Shown here: one piece after another, positions 17,183 to 26,140 of the stretch
Layout of the letters: every line of letters begins with the position of its first letter
How positions within the stretch are numbered: position 1 is the first letter of the stretch
DNA from: an uncultured Bacteroidales bacterium
GTDB taxonomy: Bacteria; Bacteroidota; Bacteroidia; Bacteroidales; UBA932
Assembly (NCBI GenBank): GCA_900321715.1
Contig: ONXC01000013.1
Location: forward strand, 58,804 to 122,803
Length of the DNA stretch: 64,000 bases
Reading direction: 5' to 3'
Position numbers and translations under genes: made by a program
Notes under the pieces: generated by a model
Database searches by the model: none
Told to the model about the DNA's origin: nothing
The model's input: only the letters and a program-made list of their open reading frames with translations

Positions 17183-18301
17183 ATGCCCACAATAGCTTTC
17201 ATAAACAAAGGATTCCCGGAGGGCGGGGTTGCCCGCGTAACAATAGACATTGCCCGTTATTGCAAGAAATACGCCCCTGAGTTCAAGATAGTCATCCTTG
17301 GAAAACGCATCCTTCCAATCCCGGAAGACATCAAGGACCTCATCTCTGACGCCTATCCCGGCCTTGATGTGTACCAGAACGCCCTTAACGCCGGGGCCGA
17401 TCTTATAGTTGCCTGCTCCACCACCCTCAAGGAGGCCCCAGAGGCCAGAAAAAGGGGCATCAAGGTAATCTACGCAAACCACGGCGAATCCTTTACGGAC
17501 AAATATGCCATCATGAGCCACCGCATGCAGCACAAACTTCTCTGGCACCTGCTTTACCGCAGGAAGTTCCAGGACGGTACGCTTGCCCTCAGGATGGCCC
17601 AGGAAAGGGTTGTCCGGAATTACCTTAACAGCGACGCCTACGTAGTTCTGTGTGAAGGTTACAAGGAGGAAACCATTGCCGTCCTTCCCCCGGAAGAAGG
17701 CCCCCGTCATATCCTTGCAATCAACAACCCGGAATATCCCGTAGAGAATCCCAATCTCCGTAAAGAGAAGGTAATCCTTTTCAGCGGCCGGCTCAACGAC
17801 TACGACAAAGCCCCGGACCGCCTGATGAGGATCTGGGCCAAAGTCCAGGACCAACTGCCGGAATACACCCTGGAAATAGTTGGTGACGGCCCGGAAAGGG
17901 CAAATCTTGAAGCCCAGGCCACTGAGCTTGGCCTGAAGAACTACCGTTTTGAAGGCTGGAAGAGGGATGTCTCTCCCTGGTATGAGAAGGCCGATATCCT
18001 GTGCCTTGTCTCAAGGACGGAAGGCTGGCCCCTCTGCGTATCGGAGGCCCTTGCCCATGGCGTCATCCCCGTGGCATTCAACTGCTCTGCCGGCGTGAAC
18101 GAGCTACTTGACGGCACCGGATTCCCCGTTCCTCCCGCAGATGAGGATCTCTTTGCCAAGGCCCTTGTGAAAGCAGCCCGCCTTTCAGAAGAGGAGAAAC
18201 TGGAGCTCAGGAAAAAAGGCATAGCCAAGGCCGCATCCCTGGACCCTGACACAATCTGTGCAAAATGGGTTAATCTCTTTAGAGAAGTACTTTCAAAATA
18301 A
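17183..18301 (+). CDS. Glycosyltransferase family 4
   Basis: 372 residues from the ATG at 17183, chosen because MPTIAFINKGFPEGGVARV is the normal start of a GT4 enzyme with its glycine-rich loop. The C-terminal half has the GT-B donor site: LFSGRLNDYDKAPDRLMRIWAKV, LEIVGDGPER, and SRTEGWPLCVSEALAHGVIPVA, the E-x7-E type motif of GT4. It transfers a sugar from a nucleotide donor during surface glycan assembly. The 3' end overlaps the convergent GT2 gene by 23 bases. Donor and acceptor unknown. Confidence 0.88.
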   Translation: MPTIAFINKGFPEGGVARVTIDIARYCKKYAPEFKIVILGKRILPIPEDIKDLISDAYPGLDVYQNALNAGADLIVACSTTLKEAPEARKRGIKVIYANHGESFTDKYAIMSHRMQHKLLWHLLYRRKFQDGTLALRMAQERVVRNYLNSDAYVVLCEGYKEETIAVLPPEEGPRHILAINNPEYPVENPNLRKEKVILFSGRLNDYDKAPDRLMRIWAKVQDQLPEYTLEIVGDGPERANLEAQATELGLKNYRFEGWKRDVSPWYEKADILCLVSRTEGWPLCVSEALAHGVIPVAFNCSAGVNELLDGTGFPVPPADEDLFAKALVKAARLSEEEKLELRKKGIAKAASLDPDTICAKWVNLFREVLSK

Positions 18302-19175
18302 GCTGCCTGTGCAGTTTCAGGGCACAGTCCCATTGTAGGGGAAAAGCTTTTGCCGCAGCCTTCAGATAAGGACGCTCGGTAAAGATGGTATTGTCCTCTG
18401 TGAAAGCCACCCAGGTGCTCCGGAGAATGAAATCCGGCTCAAAACCCTTCACCGGAGAGTCTTCCCTTCCCTTCCAATACTCATAGAGGTCCAGGAAATT
18501 ACGTGCGCTCTGGCCTCTCCGTACGCTTGTCCTCACCCTTGAAGCAGAATCAGGATTGTCCCTCCTGTACAGATAGAGGGGCTCCTGAATAAGGACAAGT
18601 GTCTTTGCGCGGGCAAGGAGCTGGCCGCTCAGGACCATATCCTCATGCATATTGTAGCGGGGCCAGAATAACTCATACGCGTAGAGGCTTCGTTTCATGA
18701 GCTTGTTGCACATGAAGCCGTGTGAATGGAAGCGCAGCATCTGAGCCTGATAAAGATGAGGGTCCCCGTAGTCCTTATCCCTGGAGATATGGGAGCTGCC
18801 ATCGGCCTTTACCTTCTGAACGTAGTAATGAATTACGTCGGCATCGGTCTCAATGGCCTTACGGGCAAGTTTTTCAATGGCACCCGGCACTATCCAGTCG
18901 TCGGAATCCACATGCATTATATAGTCTCCGGAAGAGGCTTCAACCCCGCTCTTCCGTGCCTGAGGAAGGCCGCCGTTTTCCTTATTCACAATCTTCACAT
19001 CCCTGCCCGGAAACTCTTCCAGGACAGACTGCAGCACTTCCATGCTGCGGTCCGGGGTGCCGTCATTGACAAAGACAAACTCCGTGTCCTTCCAGCTCTG
19101 GGACAGAAGTGAACGTGCGCACTGGCCGATATAGGCCTCAACGCCATATATGGGAACTACAACCGAGATTGTCAT
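18279..19175 (-). CDS. Glycosyltransferase family 2
   Basis: 298 residues. SVVVPIYGVEAYIGQCARSLL, FVFVNDGTPDRS, ENGGLPQARKSG and the DxD-type HVDSDDW motif mark a GT-A fold family 2 enzyme, which uses a nucleotide sugar and a divalent metal. Last gene of a minus-strand run (uvrA, glycosyltransferase, this gene) in which each start overlaps the preceding stop by four bases. Confidence 0.92.
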   Translation of the reverse strand: MTISVVVPIYGVEAYIGQCARSLLSQSWKDTEFVFVNDGTPDRSMEVLQSVLEEFPGRDVKIVNKENGGLPQARKSGVEASSGDYIMHVDSDDWIVPGAIEKLARKAIETDADVIHYYVQKVKADGSSHISRDKDYGDPHLYQAQMLRFHSHGFMCNKLMKRSLYAYELFWPRYNMHEDMVLSGQLLARAKTLVLIQEPLYLYRRDNPDSASRVRTSVRRGQSARNFLDLYEYWKGREDSPVKGFEPDFILRSTWVAFTEDNTIFTERPYLKAAAKAFPLQWDCALKLHRQLILKVLL

Positions 19176-20011
19176 ACCACGTCTTCAAAGCGGGGAGGGA
19201 TGGCAACGATTATCTTGAGGCCGAACATTGCGGGCTTGTTCCAGGCATACGGCGGACGGACAAGGGTCTGGCAGATGCGTGCAAAACGGACCCAGGGCTC
19301 GAACTTGCGGGCCGGAAGCTCCGTCACAAGGCGGATGGCACGTGAACGCTTCTTCATATGCTTTCCCCATCCCTGTTTCAGGCGGTCCTTGTCGTTGAAA
19401 CGGTCTTCAAGCCTCTTCTGGTCAAAATACCCGAAGTGGAAGAGGTAAAGGTCCTTGGCAATGTGGAAATTCTTTCCCTTGATGCGGTGGAAACCGCTGC
19501 CCCAGGTAAGGGGTTCGGCCATTATGGAGGGCTTGGTGTAACGCGTTCCAAGCTGGGCGTAATGCCTTTGCTGAAGGAACGGGATCTCATCCGTAATGTC
19601 CCCTTCAACGCCTATTTTCTGGCCGAAGTCAAGGCCAAGGGCAGAGCAGGAGCCCTTAATCTTCAGGCCGCTGAGGTACTCCACAAGAGTTTTCCCCAGC
19701 TTAGGATCCACCACTATGAATTCATCGGCATCTACCCCTATCACAAGATCATAGCCTCCGGAAAGGAGTTCCGCCGCCTTCCATGAGAGGAACTGCAGGC
19801 GGCCTTTTTCCGCCTCAACCACTTTCTTGCCGATCTTTGGAACCTTGAATGCATTGGTTCCGCGGCAGAAGTCCCCTATCTCCTGGTCCACGCCGTCAAA
19901 GTATATGTAAAGATGCTCCCTGCCACCAAGCTCACGGGAGTAATACTGGACCCATTTGCGAAGGTAGAAGTCGTCGTTACGGACCATGGTTATGGCTGCA
20001 ATCTTTTTCAT
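19172..20011 (-). CDS. Glycosyltransferase, GT2-like
   Basis: 279 residues. Begins AAITMVRNDDFYLRKWVQYYS and contains VIGVDADEFIVVD, the pattern of the Glyco_tranf_2_4 group of GT2-like enzymes. A later HFGYFDQKR segment and basic HMKKRSRAIR stretch suggest membrane or glycan contact. Coupled to uvrA upstream and the GT2 gene downstream through ATGA overlaps. Substrate unknown. Confidence 0.85.
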   Translation of the reverse strand: MKKIAAITMVRNDDFYLRKWVQYYSRELGGREHLYIYFDGVDQEIGDFCRGTNAFKVPKIGKKVVEAEKGRLQFLSWKAAELLSGGYDLVIGVDADEFIVVDPKLGKTLVEYLSGLKIKGSCSALGLDFGQKIGVEGDITDEIPFLQQRHYAQLGTRYTKPSIMAEPLTWGSGFHRIKGKNFHIAKDLYLFHFGYFDQKRLEDRFNDKDRLKQGWGKHMKKRSRAIRLVTELPARKFEPWVRFARICQTLVRPPYAWNKPAMFGLKIIVAIPPRFEDVV

Positions 20012-22836
20012 AGGTATTTTGCTGTAAATGTTTTTCCCTGTTTCTTAAGGTCTTCCGGAGTGCCTTCAAACACCACTTCACCACCTCTGTCGCCGGCGTC
20101 CGGACCAAGGTCTATCACCCAATCGGCCGCCCTTATGACATCCAGGTTATGCTCCACCACAAGCACCGTGTGCCCCTTGCCGATAAGGGCGTCGAAGGAT
20201 TTCAGGAGCTTCTGGACATCGTGGAAATGAAGGCCGGTTGTGGGCTCATCGAAGATGAAGAGGATCTTGTCACGGGAGCCCTCGCTTATGGAGAGGAAGT
20301 ACGCCAGCTTGATTCTCTGGCTCTCACCTCCGGAAAGCGTACTGGAAGGCTGCCCCAGCTTTATGTATCCAAGGCCAACGTCCACAAGGGGCTGGAGCTT
20401 TGCGGCAATAGCCGCGGCCTCAGGTTCCTTCTGGGCACCGAAAAATGCTATTGCCTCGTCTACGCTAAGGTCCAGGATATCGCTCACATTGAGGCCCTTG
20501 TAGTTCACCTCCAGGATTTCCGGCTTGAAGCGCTTGCCGCCGCAGGATTCGCACACCATGGTTACATCGGCCATGAACTGCATCCCTATCTTCACAAAGC
20601 CGTCTCCCTGGCATTCAGGGCACCTGCCGCCCTCCTGGTTGAAGGAGAAATAGGACGGCGTGAAGCCGTTTATGCGGGCGTACTGCTGCTGGGACAGGAG
20701 CTTACGGATGTCGTCGTAGACTTTGAGGTAGGTGACGGCGTTTGAGCGGGAACTCTTGCCGATAGGATTCTGGTCCACGTACTCAACGCGCGTTATGCGG
20801 CTGAGGTCCCCCTCCAGGCCCTTGAACGTGCCCGGGACATCCCCGGTCTCATTGAGACGGCGGTGCATTGCGGGATAAAGGATGTCCCCCACCAGGGAAC
20901 TCTTTCCGCTGCCGGAAACGCCGCTCACCACGGTGAAGACGTTGAGAGGAATCCTTACGTCTATGTCCTTGAGGTTATTCTGCATGGCCCCCTTTATCAG
21001 GATGGAGTACCTCCAGGGGTTCTTTTCCCTCTCATATGGCGGCCTCTGGCCAAAGAGATACTGAAGGGTAAGGGATTTGTCGTCATGCCCAGCCTGATCG
21101 GGCATCTTCCCGGCAAAGACCACCTCGCCGCCATTGACGCCGGCGCGGGGGCCAAGGTCAATGAGGTAATCGGCCGCCTTAATTATCTCAGGGTCATGTT
21201 CCACCACTACAACCGTGTTCCCTATGTCCCTGAGGCGCCTGAGGACTGCAATGAGTCTGTCGGTATCGCGGGGATGAAGGCCGATAGAGGGCTCGTCCAG
21301 GATATACATGGAGCCCACCAGGGAGCTTCCAAGCGCCGTCACAAGGTTCACCCTCTGGCTTTCTCCTCCGGAGAGCGTATTCATGGTGCGGCTGAGGGTG
21401 AGATACCCAAGGCCCACGTCCTCAATGCACTGAAGGCGGTAACGGATCTCCTCTATGGTCTTGCCGGCTATCGCCTGCTCAGTTTCAGTAAGAGATATGC
21501 CGCCAAACCACTTCAGGAGCTCCTCAACGGTCATTGAGAGTAGGTCGTGGATGGTCTTTCCCGCCACTTTCACGTACAGTGCCTCCTTGCGGAGACGGCT
21601 GCCGCCGCAGGCGGTGCAGGTGGTGCGGCCGCTGTATCGGCTTAACATGTACTTGTACTGGATCTTGTAGCGGTTGCTTTCCACCCACTGGAAGAACTGG
21701 TTTATGCCGAAGAAGGCGCCGGGATCCTGGTAATCGCCTTCATGGGTCCAGATTATGTCCTTTTGCGCCTGAGTAAGCTTGCAGTAAGGCTCGAAGATGG
21801 GAATCCCCTCCTTTTCGGCATTCTTTATGAGCTGATCCTTGAACCAGCTCATCTTCTCCCCTCTCCAGCACGCTATGGCTCCGTCGTAGATGCTCTTTGT
21901 CTTGTCAGGCACCACTAGGTCCTCGCTTATGCCGATTATCTTTCCAAGGCCGCCGCACACAGGGCATGCCCCCAGCGGGCTGTTGAAACTGAAAAGGTAT
22001 TCGTCCGGCCGCCTGAACGTGATTCCGTCCAGCTCAAACCTGGCGCAGAACCTCACGAGGCCGAGGGTGGCCAGGGATTCTGACACCCCTGTCTCCTCCG
22101 GCCTCACCCACAGCGCCATATCACCGTTGCCTTTATCGAAGGTTGTCTGGACGGAGGCGTGAAGGCGGGCACGCAGGTCATCGTCAAGGGTGCCGGTGGT
22201 TTTCACACGGTCTACAAGGAGCATCAGGCCGGCAGGGTATGCGCCGTCCATACGGAGAACCTCCTCAATCTGGAGAATACCTGCATCGGCAGGATTGAAA
22301 AGACGTCCGAAACCCTCTTCCTTGAGGGCAAGGAGATACTCAACTTTGTCCTGACGGGAGTCCCAGCCAATATCGGAGAGGATATACACGGCCCTGGGGG
22401 TGCCGTCGGAAAGGTAGTCAAGCACATCCTTCACGGAATGGGCCTTCACTTCTCCGCCGCTTACCGGGGAATATGTGCGGCCGATACGGGCAAAAAGAAG
22501 CCTCAGGAAATCATATATCTCAGTGGTGGTGGCAACGGTGGAGCGGGGGTTCTTGATATTTACCTTCTGCTCTATGGCTATTGCCGGAGGGATGCCCTCA
22601 ATGATGTCTACGTCCGGTTTTGACATCCTGCCAAGGAACTGGCGGGCATAGGAGGAAAGGCTTTCGGCAAAACGGCGCTGGCCCTCTGCGAAGAGGGTAT
22701 CAAAGGCCAGGGAGCTCTTTCCGCTGCCGGAGACGCCGGTTATAACCACAAGTTTACCGCGGGGTATTTCCACGGTAATTCCCTTGAGGTTATTCTCACG
22801 GGCGTTCTTGATTATTATGCTGCTTTCCTTTGTCAA
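20008..22836 (-). CDS. uvrA: Excinuclease ABC subunit A
   Basis: 942 residues with two ABC ATPase modules: Walker A GVSGSGKSSLAF near residue 35 and GVSGSGKSSLVG in the second half; zinc-finger cysteines CPVCGG, CTACGG, CPECQG and CESCGG; signatures LSGGESQRVNLVTAL and LSGGESQRIKLAYFL; Walker B YILDEPSIGLHPRD and FIFDEPTTGLHFHD. It recognises DNA damage with UvrB. The only possible start is TTG, almost at the transcription start. Within the coding region at 21082-21108 a palindromic repeat adds the in-frame residues KMPDQAGHD between VFAG and DKSLTLQYL. Confidence 0.95.
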   Translation of the reverse strand: MTKESSIIIKNARENNLKGITVEIPRGKLVVITGVSGSGKSSLAFDTLFAEGQRRFAESLSSYARQFLGRMSKPDVDIIEGIPPAIAIEQKVNIKNPRSTVATTTEIYDFLRLLFARIGRTYSPVSGGEVKAHSVKDVLDYLSDGTPRAVYILSDIGWDSRQDKVEYLLALKEEGFGRLFNPADAGILQIEEVLRMDGAYPAGLMLLVDRVKTTGTLDDDLRARLHASVQTTFDKGNGDMALWVRPEETGVSESLATLGLVRFCARFELDGITFRRPDEYLFSFNSPLGACPVCGGLGKIIGISEDLVVPDKTKSIYDGAIACWRGEKMSWFKDQLIKNAEKEGIPIFEPYCKLTQAQKDIIWTHEGDYQDPGAFFGINQFFQWVESNRYKIQYKYMLSRYSGRTTCTACGGSRLRKEALYVKVAGKTIHDLLSMTVEELLKWFGGISLTETEQAIAGKTIEEIRYRLQCIEDVGLGYLTLSRTMNTLSGGESQRVNLVTALGSSLVGSMYILDEPSIGLHPRDTDRLIAVLRRLRDIGNTVVVVEHDPEIIKAADYLIDLGPRAGVNGGEVVFAGKMPDQAGHDDKSLTLQYLFGQRPPYEREKNPWRYSILIKGAMQNNLKDIDVRIPLNVFTVVSGVSGSGKSSLVGDILYPAMHRRLNETGDVPGTFKGLEGDLSRITRVEYVDQNPIGKSSRSNAVTYLKVYDDIRKLLSQQQYARINGFTPSYFSFNQEGGRCPECQGDGFVKIGMQFMADVTMVCESCGGKRFKPEILEVNYKGLNVSDILDLSVDEAIAFFGAQKEPEAAAIAAKLQPLVDVGLGYIKLGQPSSTLSGGESQRIKLAYFLSISEGSRDKILFIFDEPTTGLHFHDVQKLLKSFDALIGKGHTVLVVEHNLDVIRAADWVIDLGPDAGDRGGEVVFEGTPEDLKKQGKTFTAKYL
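21082..21108 (+). repeat. Palindromic repeat inserted in frame in uvrA
   Basis: The 27-base element (gtcatgccc...gatcgggcatctt) matches intergenic copies at 63936-63962 (minus strand) and 49079-49103 (minus strand). It is a self-complementary hairpin of the gtcatgcccg/cgggcat type. In uvrA it is read as KMPDQAGHD and keeps the frame. Confidence 0.7.
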
Positions 22837-22842
22837 AGTTTA

Positions 22843-22850
22843 CAAAGATA
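22843..22850 (-). promoter_or_regulatory. uvrA -7 element
   Basis: Minus strand reads TATCTTTG, a perfect Bacteroidetes -7 box, only 7 bases before the TTG start. uvrA mRNA would therefore have almost no leader. Confidence 0.6.
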
Positions 22851-22861
22851 CTAAATTATTC

Positions 22862-22892
22862 TTTGTCTTTTGAGGTATTATTGTTAGTTTTG
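22862..22892 (+). promoter_or_regulatory. Promoter of the kinase/peptidase/PqqD/exporter operon
   Basis: TTTG at 22862-22865, a 19-base spacer, then TAGTTTTG at 22885-22892: the full -33/-7 consensus. It lies right before the first gene of the operon, so the leader is very short or absent. Confidence 0.7.
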
Positions 22893-22895
22893 TGA

Positions 22896-23795
22896 ATGAT
22901 TATGAATAACTCAAAGATATACAGAGTGGCCGATCTCCCGTTCATGGTGAGCAGTGAAGGAGATTCTTTCCTACCGGACAGCCTTCTTAACATGAAGCCC
23001 TTCGTTTCTGCCCTGAAAGAGGGTGAGACCCCACTTTTTACTTTGGAACTCACTTACGGTCCGTTACCGGCTCCCCGCGGAGAACTCCTTTACAGGACAG
23101 ATGACGGCCCGCTTTTCCCGGAAATAAGCCTTTACAGGAATGCCGATGCCTCCATCGCTTCCCGCACCTGTCCCCTTCCCGGACGCCCTGAGGCTATGGA
23201 ACTCACCATGAGCCCGGATTTCACTAGGGCCCGCCTCATTCTTCCCGGAAAGGACGACTCCTTTGCGTTCAACAATTCGCTCATGCTCCTTTTCACCTTT
23301 GCATCGGCCAGAATGGGAGCGCTGGAAATGCACTCTTCCGTGGTGGTGAATGAAGGTAAGGGTTATCTCTTCCTTGGAAAGAGCGGCACCGGAAAAAGCA
23401 CCCATAGCAGCCTTTGGCTCAAGCATATTCCCGGCACCTGGCTCCTCAACGACGACAACCCCGTCCTCAGGCTCATGCCCGGCGGAGATGTCCGCGTGTT
23501 CGGCTCCCCCTGGAGCGGCAAGACGCCCTGCTACAAGGCCCTCAGCGCCCCCGCCGGCGCAGTGGTACGCCTGAGCCAGGCCCCTTACAACAAGATAGAG
23601 CGCCTGACCGGCGTTAAAGCATATGCATCACTGATGGCATCGGCCTCATCTTTCAGGCCCTTCTCAGAGCTAGCAGACCAATGGCACAACACCCTTGAGG
23701 CAATGGCCGGGACGGTCCCCTGCTACCACCTTGAGTGCCTGCCGGATGAAGCCGCGGCAAGGCTCTGCTACAATACCGTAGTTGTGAATGGATAA
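22896..23795 (+). CDS. HPr kinase-like P-loop protein
   Basis: 299 residues (ATG at 22902 also possible). The central part has YLFLGKSGTGKSTHSSLW, a Walker A motif near residues 160-168, followed by WLLNDDNPVLR and FGSPWSGKTP, the arrangement seen in the C-terminal domain of HPr kinase/phosphorylase. The N-terminal half is not the HPr kinase regulatory domain, so this belongs to the free-standing HprK-like proteins found near peptide-modification genes; some lasso-peptide clusters use such kinases to phosphorylate the peptide. The stop overlaps the next start by 8 bases. Substrate here is unknown. Confidence 0.75.
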   Translation: MIMNNSKIYRVADLPFMVSSEGDSFLPDSLLNMKPFVSALKEGETPLFTLELTYGPLPAPRGELLYRTDDGPLFPEISLYRNADASIASRTCPLPGRPEAMELTMSPDFTRARLILPGKDDSFAFNNSLMLLFTFASARMGALEMHSSVVVNEGKGYLFLGKSGTGKSTHSSLWLKHIPGTWLLNDDNPVLRLMPGGDVRVFGSPWSGKTPCYKALSAPAGAVVRLSQAPYNKIERLTGVKAYASLMASASSFRPFSELADQWHNTLEAMAGTVPCYHLECLPDEAAARLCYNTVVVNG

Positions 23796-24207
23796 GAAGA
23801 TAGTTCCAAATACCCTTATCCTGGAGGAGGCCGGGCAGCTTCTCAATGAAGGCCGCACAGTGCGTTTTACCCCGCTTGGAAGCAGCATGCTCCCCTTCAT
23901 CCGCGGCGGTCGTGACAGCGTGGTGCTCGCAAAGAAAGACACCGTGGAGGTTGGAGACATAGTGCTGGTGAGGCTCCCTGGAAGGTACGTGCTTCACCGC
24001 GTGATAGCCCTTGACGGAGAAAAAGTCACCCTCATGGGAGACGGAAACATTGCCGGCACAGAGGAGTGCACTTTGGCCGATGTTATGGGTACGGCAATTG
24101 AGATAGGCCGCGGAAAGCGCTCCGTAAAACCCGGCAAAGGACGCATTTGGAGGGCCCTGAAGCCCTTTAGAAGATATATTTTGGCAATTTATAGAAGAAT
24201 AGCATGA
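23788..24207 (+). CDS. S26B-type signal peptidase-like protein without membrane helix
   Basis: 139 residues. GSSMLPF carries the candidate nucleophile S33; YVLHRVI gives H70; MGDGN gives D85. Ser-His-Asp in this order matches the SipW/Sec11 (S26B) branch of signal peptidase rather than the Ser-Lys type. No N-terminal transmembrane segment is visible, so it would be cytoplasmic or peripheral. Sandwiched with overlaps (8 bases, 4 bases) between the HprK-like and PqqD-like genes, it could trim a leader from a modified peptide. That role is inferred from position. Confidence 0.75.
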   Translation: MDKKIVPNTLILEEAGQLLNEGRTVRFTPLGSSMLPFIRGGRDSVVLAKKDTVEVGDIVLVRLPGRYVLHRVIALDGEKVTLMGDGNIAGTEECTLADVMGTAIEIGRGKRSVKPGKGRIWRALKPFRRYILAIYRRIA

Positions 24208-24473
24208 AAATCAAGGAAGGATTCATCCTCAGGAAAATCTGCGGAGAGTACGTAGTGGTTGGAGAAGGCCTTGCACAGGTGAACTTCAACAAGATGCTCT
24301 CCCTCAATGCATCGGCAGCATACCTCTGGGAGCAGTTCCAGGGCAAGGAATTCACCGTTGAAGATATGACAGCGGCCCTCATGGACCGCTATGAGGTGGA
24401 AAAGGAACGCGCCTATCAGGACGCCGCCGCCCTTGCCGGAAAATGGATTGAAGAAGGAGTTGTAGAGGCTTGA
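24204..24473 (+). CDS. PqqD family peptide-binding protein
   Basis: 89 residues with the PqqD pattern: FILRKICGEYVVVGEG beta-strands, NFNKMLSLNASAAYLWEQFQG, FTVEDMTAALMDRYEVEKERAYQDAAALAGKWIEEGVV winged-helix part. PqqD-type domains recognise leader peptides of ribosomally made, modified peptides. Coupled by an ATGA overlap to the peptidase-like gene and by TGATG to the ABC transporter gene. No precursor or radical-SAM/cyclase gene adjoins it. Confidence 0.85.
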   Translation: MKIKEGFILRKICGEYVVVGEGLAQVNFNKMLSLNASAAYLWEQFQGKEFTVEDMTAALMDRYEVEKERAYQDAAALAGKWIEEGVVEA

Positions 24474-26083
24474 TGAAGATACTACGTACCCTTGCAGGCA
24501 TGGCGCGTCCCGTAGCCGGGCGCGTGGCTGTCACCGTGGTTGTGGGAGTGGTGAGAATTGCCGCTTCCCTGGCTTTTGTGGCATCCAGCAAACAGCTGGT
24601 AGATATTGCCACCGGAGACTCTGCAATGTCCCTTGGTACAGGTATCGGCATTTTCCTTGGCATCCTGGCTCTTCAGCTTGTCACCATACTCTTCAGTAAC
24701 TGGTGGGAGAGCTACACCCAGGTGAAGTCCCAGAACATCATGCGCCGCAGCATCTTTGAGACCGTGATGAAAAGCCGCTGGGACGGCCGTGAGCGTTTCC
24801 TCTCCGGAGACGCCGTAAACCGCCTGGAAGAGGACACAAGGGTGGTTTCAGAGCTGGTTGTGGCACGCATCCCGTCCATTATCCTCACCCTTATCCAACT
24901 TCTTGCAGCATCCATATACCTTATGTATCTGGCGCCAAACCTTCTGTGGGTGATCCTTATCCTCACCTTTGCAATGGTCTTTGGTTCCAAGCTCTTCTTC
25001 AAGAAACTCCGTGAGCTGATGGCAGCCATCCGTAAGCGTGAAAGCGAGATCCAGCAGCTCATGCAGGAGAGCCTCCAGAACAGGGTGCTTATGCTCACCC
25101 TCACAAGCGTTGAGAGGGTTGTGGACAAGATGGGATGGCTCCAGGGAGACGTAGAGGACATAACCCGTAGACGCCTCAACTACAACGCCGTAGCCCGCGG
25201 GCTCATGTTCTTTGGATTCCAGGCAGGCCACGCCGCAACGCTCCTCTGGGGTGTTGTGGGCATCATGCACGGAACCATCACCTACGGTATGATGACTGCA
25301 TTCATGCAGCTGGTGGGCCAGGTGCAGCGCCCCGTGGCGGAACTTGGCCGGCAGGTCCCCGCCATCATCCAGGCCATCACTTCCGTAGACCGCGTGATGG
25401 AGCTTCTGGAGCTGGAACAGGAACCCGCCTCTGAGCCTGTGGTCCTTGCCCATGCCCCTTCAATTGAGGTTTCCGGCGTCACCTACACTTATCCCGGCAC
25501 TCCGGAGCCCGTGCTGTCAGATTTCTCCTGCAGTTTCCCTGCAGGGCAGCTTTCCGTGATAGCGGGCCCCACCGGAATCGGCAAAAGTACTCTCATAAGG
25601 CTTATCCTCGGGCTCCTCAGGCCTTCTTCAGGCTCCGTCATGATTGACGGCAATCCAGCATCGGCAGCCCTGAGGGGTAATTTCCAGTACATTCCGCAGG
25701 GAAATTCCCTCCTTAGCGGCACCATACGCTCAAACCTTCTTCTGGCGGCCCCGGATGCCACGGAGGAAGAGATGAAAACCGCACTTGAAGATGCCCAGGC
25801 CCCGTTTGTCTTTGATCTCCCGGACGGCCTTGACACCCCTTGCGGGGAAGATGGCAGCGGCCTTAGTGAGGGCCAGTGCCAGAGGATAGCCATAGCGCGT
25901 GCCCTCTTAAGGCCCGGCGGCATCCTCCTTCTGGACGAGTCAACATCGGCCCTGGACTCTGTCACCGAGGCCCGCCTTATTGAGCGCCTTGAATCAAAGT
26001 ACAAGGGCCGCAAGACCGTGATTTTTGTTTCCCACCGTGAAAAAGTCATCAGTCACGCAGACAACATTGTCACAATCAATTGA
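24473..26083 (+). CDS. ABC exporter, fused membrane and ATPase domains
   Basis: 536 residues. The first 310 residues have several membrane helices in an MsbA-like exporter arrangement; the rest is the ATPase with Walker A GPTGIGKST (about residue 366), signature LSEGQCQRIAIARALL (about 463), and Walker B GGILLLDESTSALD. It should work as a homodimer at the inner membrane. It is the last gene of the tightly overlapping operon and is the likely export step for the peptide or other product handled by the upstream genes. No N-terminal C39 peptidase domain. Confidence 0.88.
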   Translation: MKILRTLAGMARPVAGRVAVTVVVGVVRIAASLAFVASSKQLVDIATGDSAMSLGTGIGIFLGILALQLVTILFSNWWESYTQVKSQNIMRRSIFETVMKSRWDGRERFLSGDAVNRLEEDTRVVSELVVARIPSIILTLIQLLAASIYLMYLAPNLLWVILILTFAMVFGSKLFFKKLRELMAAIRKRESEIQQLMQESLQNRVLMLTLTSVERVVDKMGWLQGDVEDITRRRLNYNAVARGLMFFGFQAGHAATLLWGVVGIMHGTITYGMMTAFMQLVGQVQRPVAELGRQVPAIIQAITSVDRVMELLELEQEPASEPVVLAHAPSIEVSGVTYTYPGTPEPVLSDFSCSFPAGQLSVIAGPTGIGKSTLIRLILGLLRPSSGSVMIDGNPASAALRGNFQYIPQGNSLLSGTIRSNLLLAAPDATEEEMKTALEDAQAPFVFDLPDGLDTPCGEDGSGLSEGQCQRIAIARALLRPGGILLLDESTSALDSVTEARLIERLESKYKGRKTVIFVSHREKVISHADNIVTIN

Positions 26084-26113
26084 ATAGGGCTTGCATAAAA
26101 AATTATTTTTGTG

Positions 26114-26121
26114 CATCTTTG
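26114..26121 (+). promoter_or_regulatory. Possible -7 element (catctttg)
   Basis: An imperfect -7 box 20 bases before the ATG at 26141, after a T-rich stretch containing tttttg. It suggests that the following lipoprotein gene is transcribed separately from the exporter operon. Confidence 0.35.
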
Positions 26122-26140
26122 TATCTTCAAACAATACATT

